From assembly GCA_038373885.1 (NCBI GenBank), contig JAWZYV010013021.1:107213-171212 (forward strand): DNA of 64,000 nucleotides, given 5' to 3'. Below, in pieces: positions 34,720 through 44,745 of the stretch (position 1 is the first letter of the stretch; each line of letters starts with the position of its first letter). This DNA comes from Cheiracanthium punctorium. Lineage: Eukaryota; Arthropoda; Arachnida; Araneae; Cheiracanthiidae. The notes under the pieces are model-generated. The model had not been told where the DNA came from. It saw only the letters and a program-made list of their open reading frames with translations, and did no database searches. Both the position numbers and the translations under genes were made by a program.

Positions 34720-35135
34720 ATGCATGTGCCTTACCAGTGCTGTCAAAAATCCTTTACGGGTTATTACACGCATCAAACAGGCAGCGGACTTAACTTTTAC
34801 CAAGGCGCTCCATTTCGAAAAGGATATAGATTTGGTGGACTATTTCGCTCTTTCTTTAGAGCGGCAGTACCGTTGTTTAAGTTGGGAGCCAAAGCTGTAG
34901 GTAAGCAACTATTTCATAGCGGAGTAGATATATTGAATGATTTGTCTAAGGGAGAGGACATTAAATGGCTGCAAGACGGCGAATGAAAGAAGCTGGTAAA
35001 CAACTGACCGATAAAGCGGCTGCTAAAGTCGAAACAATGATCGGATCTGGACGTAATAAAAAGAGGAAGCTGTCTGCGAAGAGCCTCAGTCGGCGTAGAG
35101 CCAAGAGAGTGAAAGGAAGCGATATTTTTGCCTAA
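34720..35135 (+). pseudogene. Small basic virion-core-like protein (Polinton)
   Basis: The frame starts MHVPYQCCQKSFTGYYTHQT and continues with GSGLNFYQGAPFRKGYRFGG and an amphipathic segment (FRSFFRAAVPLFKLGAKAVG). A frameshift at about 34985 leads to a lysine/arginine-rich tail (RNKKRKLSAKSLSRRRAKRV) ending at TAA 35133. A glycine-rich head, hydrophobic middle and very basic tail resemble the small core/PX-type proteins encoded between the capsid genes of Polintons and adenovirus-like agents. Homology is inferred from pattern and position. Confidence 0.6.
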
Positions 35136-35137
35136 TC

Positions 35138-36421
35138 ATGTTTCGATTAATTCATAAAGACTCGGTAGCACGTGCTAAATCCGAGTTGGACTTGTTCATT
35201 CTCCCTGGAACACAGACGCAATAGAAAAGGGAATTTTCACGGAATATCATCCAATTGCTAACATTCGGGATGGAGGACCGGTTGAATTTAACATTCCGGG
35301 ATCAACAGAGGAATACATAGACCTCTCATCTACCCACATCTACGTAAAAGCAAAAATTGTGAAATCGGATAGTGAGGATCTGGAGGAAAAGGATGATGTG
35401 GCTCCGGTTAATTTATTTCTTTAAGCACTTTTTTCACAAGTAGATGCTAGTTTGAATGAACGCCTGATCTCAACATCTAACAATACTTACCCGTATCGAG
35501 CTTACGTAGAGACATTACTGAATTACGGCGAAGACGCAAAAAAATCAATATTTACCTGTGAATGCTTTTACAAGGATACAAATTTAGAACAGGCATCTTC
35601 CAAGGCTACACCAACGTAAATGAAGGACTCAAGAAATGTTATGAACTAACGTCCAAGAGTAAAAGCGTGGAGATGATTGGAGAATTACAATGCGACATTT
35701 TTCAGCAAAGTAGACTTTTATTGAATATGGTCGATGTGAAAATAAAAATGACTCTAAGCAAACCCAACTTTTGTTTAATGACCCCTTCAAATGGGGAATA
35801 TAAAGTGATATTAGAACACGCATCGATCTTTGTTAGAAAAGCAAGAGTGAGCACAGGTGTCTCACTGGGCAATGCAAAAGCCCTGGAAAAAACTTTTCCA
35901 AAATATCCGATTGATCGTGTGATGTGCAAGGTATATTCCGTCTCAGCAGGCAGTTGGTCTTTTTTACAAGACAATGTGTTTTTGGGTGTCATGCCCAAAC
36001 GTGTGGTCGTGGGATGCTTGGATAACGCCGCAGTGAGCGGGTAGTATAATCTGAAACCGTTTTTAATTGACCACCACAAAGTGAAATTTTTAAGTATTTA
36101 TGTGGACAGACAACCTGTTAATAGCAAACCTCTTTAATTAAATTTTGCGAATGGCAGTTACATACGTGCTTATCATCGACTATTCCAAAGCTTTAATCAA
36201 GATAAGGGTATATTTTTAACTCGGGAAGAGTTTGTGAAAGGTCATACGTTATACGCTTTTGATTTTATGCGATGGTCCCATTTCAGCTTACAACATCAAG
36301 ACTGGAAATTAAATTTGCCGAAGCTCTGAGAAAGACCCTATCAGTACTCATTTATGCTGAATTTTAAAACGTGATGGAAATTTCAAAATCACGTCACGTG
36401 TTATGTGACTATCCTAATTAG
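35138..36421 (+). pseudogene. Polinton major capsid protein (double jelly roll)
   Basis: The start MFRLIHKDSVARAKSELDLF is followed by frameshifts near 35210 and 35420-35560, then a 160-codon frame (RLLLNMVDVKIKMTLSKPNF; SVSAGSWSFLQDNVFLGVMP). A stop near 36042 precedes further coding (KFLSIYVDRQPVNSKPL; NGSYIRAYHRLFQSF) to about 36421, with more stops. The KSELDLF start, the YVDRQP-like strand and the position between minor capsid and protease fit the Polinton major capsid protein, which would assemble the icosahedral shell. At least four disablements. Confidence 0.78.
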
Positions 36422-36426
36422 GAAGA

Positions 36427-36837
36427 ATGAATACAGTTTAACTGAGACAAGTGCTTTCTAAAGATGCGTATACTAAAAAATACTTTTTAGGCGTATATGC
36501 AAATGATCAATTACCTGAAAAATTCACGAAGTATCCCTCTTTTATCGTCGTCAATGTTGATCCGACGGGGGCTAGAGGTTCCCACTGGCTATCAATCTAC
36601 GTAGAATCACCTAATTCAGTAGTGTTTTTCGACTCGTATGGCAATGCACCAAGTTTTTGTACAGGTCCCATATTCAGTTTTATATCCATATATGCCAATA
36701 TAGACTTTAACCCAATGACTTTGCAAAGTGACATTACAGCTGTTTGCGGACAATATTGTGTGTATTACTTGTATTGCAAATGTAAAGGTCTTCTAAAACA
36801 AATTGTTTCTCCCTTTGTTACCAAAAGCATATTGTAA
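36427..36837 (+). pseudogene. Adenain-like cysteine protease (Polinton)
   Basis: The start is at ATG 36427, with a TAA at the fifth codon. The body shows the His of GARGSHWLSIYVES, the acid region VVFFDSYGN and the active-site Cys in AVCGQYCVYYLYCK, in the order of adenovirus-type C5/ULP proteases. The frame stops at 36837, but a neighbouring frame continues with RVYNFVAKRFNFSVIF, so the C-terminus is frameshifted. The enzyme would mature capsid precursors. The catalytic residues themselves are preserved. Confidence 0.85.
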
Positions 36838-36945
36838 TGACAAGCGTGTGTATAATTTTGTGGCGAAACGATTTAATTTCAGTGTGATTTTTTATCAACA
36901 AAGACTATTTAAACCGTATACAATGGGTGTGTGTCTTCATTCACG

Positions 36946-37558
36946 ATGGAATTTCCAAAGTTACAAGTCCCATTTACCGCGGTTATCTCGGGACCAACTC
37001 AAAGTGGAAAATCTCATTTTATTAAAGATCTAATTAGATTCAAGCGGGAAATGTTTTCGGTTGTGCCCGACAAAATCATTTACCTTCATGCCATTTATCA
37101 ACCTTTATTCGATGAAATTGAAAATGCGGTATTCGTGGAGGGTTTCCGCCCATTTATCGCGAGTACCTAAGAAATAACACATTGTTTATTGTAGACGATC
37201 TAATGCATGAATGCGGGGGCAGTAAAAACTTATCCCAACTTTTTACAAGAGGTTCGCATCACTTAAATATAAGTGTTATTTTTATAACGCAAAATTTTTT
37301 TCACCGAGGAAGTGAAATCCGAGAAATAACGTTGAACGCTCATTATCTTCTATTATTTAAGAATCGAAGAGATATGAGTCAAACCACTCATCTAGGTAAA
37401 CTGTTTCCCAGACATGTCAAATTTTTCAAGAAGTATATGAAGATGCTACCAAGGAACCTTACACGTATCTGTTCATCGATTTATGCCCTGAAACAGATGA
37501 AAAATGCGTTTGCGCACAAAAATATTACCTAATCAAACGCAGTATGTGTATCAGTTAA
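36946..37558 (+). pseudogene. Packaging ATPase, FtsK/HerA type (Polinton)
   Basis: From ATG 36946 (MEFPKLQVPFTAVISGPTQS) the P-loop GPTQSGKS is near residue 16. A frameshift at about 37150 leads to the Walker B strand NTLFIVDDLMHE and to SVIFITQNFFHRG, the usual sensor region. A second shift near 37440 gives the C-terminal phrase ATKEPYTYLFIDLCPETDEK, ending at TAA 37556. It belongs to the A32-like packaging ATPases that would pump element DNA into the capsid. It lies directly after the protease, as in other Polintons. Confidence 0.88.
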
Positions 37559-37610
37559 AACATATTTAAACAGAGCTCGCATAATTTCTAGTTTAGTTAG
37601 CATCTCGTGA

Positions 37611-37923
37611 GTGGCGAAAGAGGACCTTAAACAATTGGAACTCCTAAAGATTTGCCCTAACAAGTTACGAAAAAGTCTTTTAAAAAAGATCCCGCACTCT
37701 TGTCTCCGATTAATTTGTAATTGTTGTCATAACTTGCTGAAAGGAAACATTCCACTTTCGACTCATCAAAACAGATCTTTAAAAATCATAAGAATACGTT
37801 GCAAAAATTAGCTGCAAAATCTCCATTGTATGTTAAACGCAAGCTCATCGTTCAAGAAGGAGGTTTTTTAAATGTACTGATACCCGTTGCATTGTCAGTA
37901 CTTACAAGTCTCATATCCCGTTA
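37611..37923 (+). pseudogene. Conserved small Polinton protein, frameshifted
   Basis: Coding appears to start near 37611 without a clear ATG (EDLKQLELLKICPNKLRKSL). A frameshift near 37775 leads to KSPLYVKRKLIVQEGGFLNV, then a hydrophobic tail (LIPVALSVLTSLIS) and a stop at 37921. I recognise this layout (basic helices, LIVQEGGF-type phrase, membrane-like C-terminus) as a gene commonly found in arthropod Polintons; its function is unknown to me. Confidence 0.55.
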
Positions 37924-37941
37924 ATAATACCTACTAAATAA

Positions 37942-39249
37942 TGGAATATGCGAAAAAATATACGCTCGTACCTGAAGCAGGGTGCGAATTGACGGGGGGG
38001 ATGCCGGGGATTGTCCCCGGCTGATGAGTGTAATATCCCTGGCTAGAGAAATATTAATTGATCCCTGCCGGGGACACTTAATCCCCTGCTGGAGAAATGT
38101 TAAAATTAATCTCTGTACTTACAATTTAACAGTACCTAACGATTTTAAGTATTGAGAATAGAAATTCTTTTGTTTACTATACAAAGGAGCAAGTTACAAA
38201 CATCCCTTGAAATAGATATATACATGCCTGATGCCACCTCTCATTCTGCAACTGGGGTCAGGTTTCAAATTAAGACTGCGAAATGAATGAACAAGCGCTG
38301 CTCTGACGCGAGCCGAATTTGAGGGTAGAAAAAGAATCGACATAGGCAGGAATATATGTGCATAGAAAATCGGGGGTCGACTTTTGTTTGAATTTAAGTC
38401 CCTTCCCAGTTATGTTGGTGACTACATTTGTCATGTAATACCTAATATATTATGCGAGTGGAGCAGTTTACGCCTTCCCTCCTTTTTTTTTCCTTTCAAA
38501 TGTCCCCTCCTGAAGAATGTTTTCTTCGAAATGTCCCCTCCTGGAAAAAAGGTTCAATTCGCACCCTGACCTGAAGAGGTCTTAAATAAACATATTCCGA
38601 ATCCTCAGCAGCTGAGCAATTTTGATAAGTAAATGATGCAAATTTTAAACAGCAATTTAAACGAGCATGACAAAGTCAAGCGTTATTATTCACTTCTAAG
38701 AAAAAAAAACTGGACCTGGAAAATTATAATTCCTCATGGAACAATGTACAAGAATATATTTTACCTGCGCATGAAGAAATTAAAAATGCGAAGGAAGAAC
38801 CACGGGAACAAATCATCAGAAACGATTAAGACGATATTATTTTGAACTCTGTACCGATGGCGATGAAGAAAAGTAAAAACGGTAGTAGATTGAAAAGAAA
38901 TACCAATACAATTCGGTGGAATGAGAAGGGTCAGCTGATGTATATGAATGAACCCATAGCATCTCAAATGTCTCAGAACTATTAAATATGATTTTTAATC
39001 CTCGTCGAAAAACGGATGTTAACGGTAAAGACCCTTTTTAAAGGCTCTGGAAGACCTGCACATACCGAAGCACTTCATAATAAATAAACAAGTACTTCGT
39101 AAAAGTATGGCTGTGAACCAGCCAGAGACATCACCATCTGTGAAAAGCAAGTCTCCTAAACTTGTAAAACATTTTAGTCGTTCTAAGAAACGCTCACTTA
39201 ATGTAAATTGGGAAACTGTATTGAAAATAAAGAAATTGAATGAACTTTG
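37942..39249 (+). pseudogene. Conserved Polinton protein split by a hAT MITE
   Basis: Coding starts MEYAKKYTLVPE at 37942 and is cut after 12 codons by the hAT MITE (37978-38568). It resumes with LNKHIPNPQQLSNFDK, a stop, then ILNSNLNEHDKVKRYYSLL. Later pieces, TIRWNEKGQLMYMNEPIASQ and a basic tail, end at 39249. Several frames are used. The same combination of start, charged middle and WNEKG phrase is familiar from arthropod Polinton-linked genes; function unknown. Confidence 0.55.
37978..38568. mobile_element. hAT MITE with perfect 8-bp TSD
   Basis: The ends are CAGGGTGCGAATTGAC and GTTCAATTCGCACCCTG (inverted), flanked by the exact duplication ACCTGAAG (37970-37977, 38569-38576). An 8-bp duplication with CAGGG termini defines a hAT element; at 591 bp without an ORF it is non-autonomous. 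The interior has GGGGACA-type repeats near 38010-38100 and 38505-38550. Confidence 0.95.
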
Positions 39250-39892
39250 ATTGTCCGTCTTATTATTATTACTATTATTACTCTTATTATACCATTTAAT
39301 ACCGCTTATAAAACTTATATACATATACATATAACATAAAATAACAACGAAAGAAAAAAAAAACCAGGCACAATATATTAAAACAATATTTTTTTAAATA
39401 TTCAAAACAATCTTAAAGGGTTAGGATCTGAATTTACACATAAGTCAATAGCAGTTTTAATTATATTAGACATATTCAATGATTTACCAAAACGATCATT
39501 TGTATAATTACATATTTCGTTGTTTCTTTCAACGTATTCTCTAACAAAGTTGTTTAGATCAACGTCGATACATCCAGCATATTAAAGAATTTTTTTTTCT
39601 TGCACTTTAACCTTTGACTTCAAATATATAAATTAATAAATAAATATCGAAATATAAATTAAATACATGTAAATTTATGTGTTTGAATATAGTTAAATAG
39701 CTAGCTACCTTAATATTTTAACTCTTTAATTAATTTAAATTAATTTCACCTAAGAATGAGCACTTCAAAAGAAAAATTATACAAACAAAGAAAAGCACTG
39801 TATAAGCAAAGAAAAATATATTTATTTAATTAAAACATACGTACAGGATTTGGATCAGATTGTTTAATACATTTTTTCACATTCTTTACATT
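39250..39892. other. Polinton 3' spacer, no gene seen
   Basis: AT-rich intergenic sequence between convergent genes, with ATT/ACT trinucleotide runs near 39265-39290. Both neighbouring genes would end here, so polyadenylation signals are expected; AATAAA-type strings are too frequent in this AT-rich DNA to assign. Confidence 0.4.
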
Positions 39893-40852
39893 TTACATTT
39901 CTTTTGCAGTCTGAATCACCTTCTGTATATCTATACGTTTAACAAAATGTGGATTTATATAAGTAATAATGTTTTTATTCCTCTCAACAAAGTCACTAGT
40001 CAATTGTTCTAAGTTTATAGAAAGAAGAGCTCCTTCACCATAACGTTCCATCAATTGTCCGAAATTCCATGTCATGCATTCGTGACCGAGTTGATTGTCG
40101 CACACAGTTGTACACTCAGTACATTTTAATAGTCTTCGAATGCAGTCTCCTATATTCTCGCACAAAAGTTCTATCATCGAAATTGTTAAAACTAATTCCG
40201 CATCTGAATTGTCACTCTGCTGCTCGATGTTTTCAAGTGTTTGATGTTCCGCCAGTCTCTCAACTACTGGAATAGCATGTTTAGCCGCCTCTTTTTGTAA
40301 CAAGTTTCGAAAAATCTTTTCAAACTGAATTTTAACTGCTTCAGCCGTAATTTCTTTACGAATTTCTTGCAGCTTTCTCCATTCAACTTTATTCAGAATG
40401 CAAATAGTAGGTAGAAACACACGAAGAAAGTCCTTTTGTTGAACGTAACGTTGAAGAGTGATGTGGTCTCGATCTTCAATCACGACTGTAGATAGCATAA
40501 CACTCTCTTCTATAATTATTGATTCATCCAGTCGGCAAGGAAAATACAACTGCTCTAATTTCCTTCACAAAGATTCCCAAAGCATTGGAGATAATGTAAA
40601 ACCATCTTTGGTAGCCACAAATCTTCCACGTGGGTTTTTCAAAAATTTTCTGACGTGAACACGTGGAACGTCAGAAAAGTCAGACACTACAACATAATTA
40701 TTACCTCCTAGATGAAAATTACGCGGCGGATTGTCTTTACGTTCATTAACAGGCACAGGACCGGCCTTCTGTTTGAAGTGGCCCGGTTGCAAAAATTTTA
40801 CGGGGGCCCCAAACATTATAGATGCTAAAAATTCATTAATTAATACACCCAT
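39893..40852 (-). pseudogene. PC4-like ssDNA-binding protein at the Polinton end
   Basis: Two minus-strand frames (40565-40852 and 39893-40549) are in the same phase, separated by a single TGA at 40565-40567. The first holds NYVVVSDFSDVPRVHVRKFL and NPRGRFVATKDGFTLSPMLW, which looks like the transcriptional coactivator p15/PC4 fold (beta strands, basic loop, W near the end). The second is a helical region with Cys pairs (LLKCTECTTVCDNQ). Its first 25 or so residues overlap GGGGCCCC sequence and may not be original. PC4-like proteins bind single-stranded DNA, plausible for an element replicated by protein priming. Confidence 0.6.
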
Positions 40853-41415
40853 TTATAAAGCAAACATTAAGAATGAACTGAAATACCACTAATAACACTT
40901 TAATGGTCGTGGTAATTAGGGTTGAACGCCGGCTCTAAGGTAGCTGGCGCCCTGGAGAAGATAATTTTTGGCGCCCTTTTTAAATAAATCTAACTCGTTT
41001 ATGACGATCCTTATTTAAGAAGAACCCAGATTGAATGAGGAAATCGGAAATACTTGGTTGGTACAATGTTACGTTTATGGGAGTATAACTCGCTTTTAAC
41101 AAGTAAAACCTGAAACTTGACATATTTTCGTATTCGAATAATTGATATGATTATCTATCTATCTAATAGTTTTATCAATCTATCAATCAATCTAATAGTT
41201 TAACTTGATCTATCAATCTTGACATATTTTCGTATTTAATAAAACTTGATATTTAATTATTAGATATAAGTATTAATCTTGACATTATTTAACTTGACAT
41301 ATTTTCGTATATATAACATGTGTAGATAGCGTAGAATACAGTTTTCAAATTGTGCACATGGCTTAATTTCTGAGTTTAATTACATCATTCCTGTAATGTT
41401 TTACAATGATATTTT
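40853..41415. other. Non-coding with (ATCT)n and GGCGCC phrases
   Basis: Contains two GGCGCCCT phrases near 40948 and 40973, tetranucleotide ATCT runs near 41150-41215, and repeated CTTGACATATTTTCGTAT phrases (41117, 41219, 41292). No gene seen. Confidence 0.5.
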
Positions 41416-41511
41416 AATATTTGTTAGTGTATGCCTGTACAGGCAGTAATATTTGTTAGTGTATGCCTGTACAGGCAGTAATATTTGTTAGTGTATGCCT
41501 GTTAATACTAG
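41416..41511. repeat. 32-bp tandem repeat with a 12-bp palindrome
   Basis: Three copies start at 41416, 41448 and 41480. The unit begins AATATTTGTTAGTG and contains the perfect palindrome GCCTGTACAGGC in the first two; the third copy is truncated within it. The units are identical where complete, so the amplification is recent. Confidence 0.95.
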
Positions 41512-41819
41512 GTTTATTTTGAAGATGCATAATAAAGCAAGATTATTTTAATTGCTGTTTACTTTGCTAGTTAAGTCTAATGTATTATGCTGCTCAATTA
41601 TACTGAATGTTCTCTCTTATTAATATAAAATAAACTAATATTACATTAAACTAAAATAAATACAGCAGATCTTTTTTTTATATTTTTTTTTGGCCAGTGT
41701 TCTAAAAATCTGATTTTCCTAGTTCTTCTAGTAGTTTTCTTCACTGATGAGAAACACATACCTGCTTATATATTTATGTGTATTTATATATACATATATA
41801 TGTGTGTGTGCGCAAGGCG

Positions 41820-42068
41820 TCCCGGCAAGTCGCCGGGAATACAGCGCCTCTAGCGGCCAATCACAGAAACACATTAAGCAAAACGTTTTGCAGCAATTAG
41901 GTGCTTGTTTGAAGCGTTAATATTAGAATAGTGTTAAGTACGAACTTTAATTAAGAAAAATAAGAGCTATAAGTGCCTTTAGATTTAAGGCAAATAATTA
42001 AAGTTAAGTTATACAGCATTCAGTTATAATAAAGAAAAACCACAACCACATGTCATGGAACCTTTAAG
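41820..42068 (+). promoter_or_regulatory. Possible host promoter and first exon
   Basis: A GC-richer stretch with a CCAAT box (GGCCAATCA, near 41857) precedes about 190 bp of leader-like sequence. The ATG at 42055 sits in CACATGTCATGGAACC and is followed by CTTTAAG|GTAAGG, a strong splice donor at 42068/42069. This would encode MEPL before an intron. An upstream overlapping ATG at 42050 gives only five codons. The downstream exon is not identifiable, and the region could belong to a transposon. Evidence is limited to these signals. Confidence 0.35.
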
Positions 42069-43386
42069 GTAAGGTTTACAGTTACTTTTCCTAACAAGAA
42101 TGAACATTTTTAACAGGAGTGTTTGTCAGCATTTACAGATTAGAAAATTCAGTCTGTAATAAAATTGTTTTTACAAGTTAAAAATGTGAAGGGTGATTAT
42201 CTTTTTTATTTTAAAAGCTGACACGTAAGTTTTGAAAAAAAAAATGTTCGTATTGATCTGGAGAAACAATTAGATTTACGTATATTTCTTGCTTTAGAAA
42301 AGTTCATGAATTTCAGAGCTTTGGTTATTTAGTAATGGTGAATTCAAGGACTCCTGTGATTTTGAAAATTTTGAACACGAGCAGTTAGAGAAATCAAACA
42401 AGCTATCATAAAAACAATAATCTAAATTGCTGAAACATAACAATAAATTGGAAACATTACATTGAATCTACACAAAAATGCAAATGTCTGCCGAAGTTAA
42501 ATGGGGCATTTTTTGGTGTGACAGAGGCAATTATTTTTACACTGTCGAATGAATCTACTGATTTGTATTTTCCATATGTTTACATGTGTGTAAATGACTA
42601 TATAAAAGCTGAATTTCTCCCAAAAGGATTAAGAAAAAGTTCTTATCACTTTTATCTTTTTATTTTTTTCACATTCCTGTCCTCATGTCTATTTATATAC
42701 TGTAAATTGATAATTTTTGAAAAATAAAATTAACTTGAAGTCTGTTCACTTTCTTTCGTTCAGTATTTTTTTTTTTCAGGAGAAGGGGAGGGGATGCTTT
42801 ATTATTTTTCCAGCAGTGTTTTTAGCTGAAATACATTATACATAATGCTGTGCATTTTGCAAACGAACATCGTAATTGACGGTAAAATTTCTTATAAAAA
42901 AATACAATAGCAAAAACTACTATAAAAATGCATTTACAGTGTTTTGCAATGGTTAGGGGATATTTTCCTTCTAACATGTTTACTTAATTATCAAACGATT
43001 TGTTCGTATAACATAATAAAACAAATCTAATCTACCAATTACGTATTAAAAATACGTAAATCAAATAAAATCAAAGAAAAAAAATATTTGATTAAAAAAA
43101 GCTGTATGATAAAGCTCTAACGCTACAAAAATTAAACGTTTGCAGTTAAAAACATCCAACGCCTTTTAATCAGAGACTGCTTGGAAACTTTTCAGCGAAG
43201 TTCCTCTCGGCGCTCGCGGGAGAGAGGAGAAAATGTTTACCTAGTGGGTGTGACGCCACAAATAAGCGCCGCGGCCTTCCTCTCTAGGGGCGTTGGTCAT
43301 ACGGGCATTAAATGCGGCAACCAGAATTTTTAATGTTTTCACAATAGTTTTTAACTCTCATGATGGTAATGTTGCAGAATTGGGTG
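42069..43386. other. Non-coding; possible intron
   Basis: AT-rich without a convincing ORF. A GC-richer patch at about 43200-43300 (CTCGGCGCTCGCGGGAGAG...) is unexplained. Confidence 0.4.
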
Positions 43387-43966
43387 TAAGGTAAACCGGG
43401 GGAAGACGCCACACTTAAGGAATTTTCGATTAAATACATTGGAAATTGAAGTAACAAGATCATGAAAAAAATACACTGTATTTTTCAATATTTAATTGGT
43501 CACATATGCAAGATAATTCTCTTCTTATCATCAAAATAAATAAGAAATTTAATGTTAAAGAAAGTCGTTTAATTGTAGCATCTTCCCCCATATATATGGG
43601 GAAGATGCCAGCAGTTATGTTAAGATGCAACAACACCACAGTAAATAAGAAAATAAGACACGCATTGCAAAATTAAATGTGGATTAGCCCGACCAGTCGC
43701 CTAGTGCATAGCGCTTTGACCTGGGAGGCGGAAGGTGCCTGTTTCAAACCCGGGTCGCGTCCGCTGACCTAACCGTTCGGAATTTTCCGTGGTTTCCTCC
43801 AAAACATAGCGTAAATACGGGTTAGGACTATAAATTCACAAGCCACAAACAATGTCGGACCAGACTCTTCACACAAGTGGCTCAGTATTGTCATCTATCG
43901 ACGCATAAAAATTTTATTCCCGAACTTGCGTCTTCTCCAACTGGCAACTTCCCCCGAATTACCTTA
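43387..43966. mobile_element. TIR element with GGGGGAAG ends, hosting a SINE
   Basis: The left end TAAGGTAAACCGGGGGAAG and right end CTTCCCCCGAATTACCTTA are inverted copies. An internal palindrome-like CATCTTCCCCCATATATATGG... sits near 43580-43610. A SINE is inserted at 43687-43830. No transposase. Ends with TA next to the repeat suggest a Tc1/mariner or pogo-type MITE. Confidence 0.65.
43687..43830 (+). repeat. tRNA-derived SINE, copy 3
   Basis: It has an A-box-like TAGTGCATAGCGC, a B-box-like GTTTCAAACCC and the shared body CTAACCGTTCGGAATTTTCC with GGGTTAGGAC. It lacks the 3' part seen in copy 1. Confidence 0.72.
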
Positions 43967-44096
43967 TACACTAGAAAGAAAATATTAGTAAATTTACATA
44001 GGTTAAAGAAAGAAGGGATGGTTGGGCTTCATCTGACTAGCGGACATACCAGTTGACATTTTTTTAGGGGGGGGGGGAGTTATGCCCTAACAAAAA

Positions 44097-44627
44097 CCTT
44101 ATTACACGAAGAAAATTTCGGACGATTTGGTAGGTGCAACCAGTTGCGGAAACCTCTTTCCTGGAAATTTCCCACGGTTACCTAGGGAACTGTCAACTCC
44201 AACTTTTTCGTTCAGAGGCGAAAATATTGCTGGATGCTGGAATGCCAGCTAATCCTAGTGCTTACTCTTTCTTCGTTACAAGAGGGCACAAGACTCAGCG
44301 ATATCGATCGTAGTGATGAGCGAAGAAAAAATGTCTTTCAAATGGAATAGCGATATGGAAATAGATCTGATTAAAAGCAAATGTGAAATTCCACTGTATG
44401 GAACCTTCGAGATGAGATCTTAAGTATTTAAAAAGGTTCCTGAGAGGCGATATGTTACCTATAATTACATGCTCTAGACATCGCCAATTCGGCGAATCTC
44501 AGGCGTTTGTGAGAACAGCTGAGTTTGTTTATTATGGCAACCCTGCTTGCTCATCGACTTGGCGGAACGAGTTTCGGCAACTGGATGCAGCACTCAAATC
44601 GCCCGAAATTTTCTTCGTGTAATAAGG
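44097..44627. repeat. 531-bp MITE with ~50-bp inverted ends
   Basis: The left end starts CCTTATTACACGAAGAAAAT and the right end is its inverse (44577-44627), with similarity continuing into the GCAACTGG/CCAGTTGC block. No ORF and no clear target duplication, so the superfamily is unknown. Confidence 0.8.
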
Positions 44628-44745
44628 CCTGAAGAATGTTTTACTTTAAAATGCTCTTTAGTCACTTTACAGAGCATGTTTTAAGAGATTATCACAAGGT
44701 GGCACTAAGGCTATGAGCTAAGCCTATTACACACATGGAAAAACA

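Larger units (their letters stand above)
26510..40852. mobile_element. Maverick/Polinton DNA transposon, degenerate
   Basis: Gene content and order identify a Polinton. The plus strand carries a zinc-finger/protein-primed DNA polymerase B, integrase with chromodomain, minor capsid, core-like protein, major capsid, adenain-like protease, packaging ATPase and two conserved small proteins. A PC4-like protein follows on the minus strand. Such elements are self-synthesising transposons of about 15-20 kb related to viruses with double-jelly-roll capsids. Every recognisable gene contains frameshifts, stops or insertions. Extents are those of recognised genes; long terminal inverted repeats and a 6-bp duplication were not found by eye. 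Confidence 0.9.

Noticed and set aside
41416..41511. Possible CRISPR-like array
   Set aside because: Units are directly contiguous with no variable spacers and only three copies; it is an ordinary tandem repeat in eukaryotic DNA.
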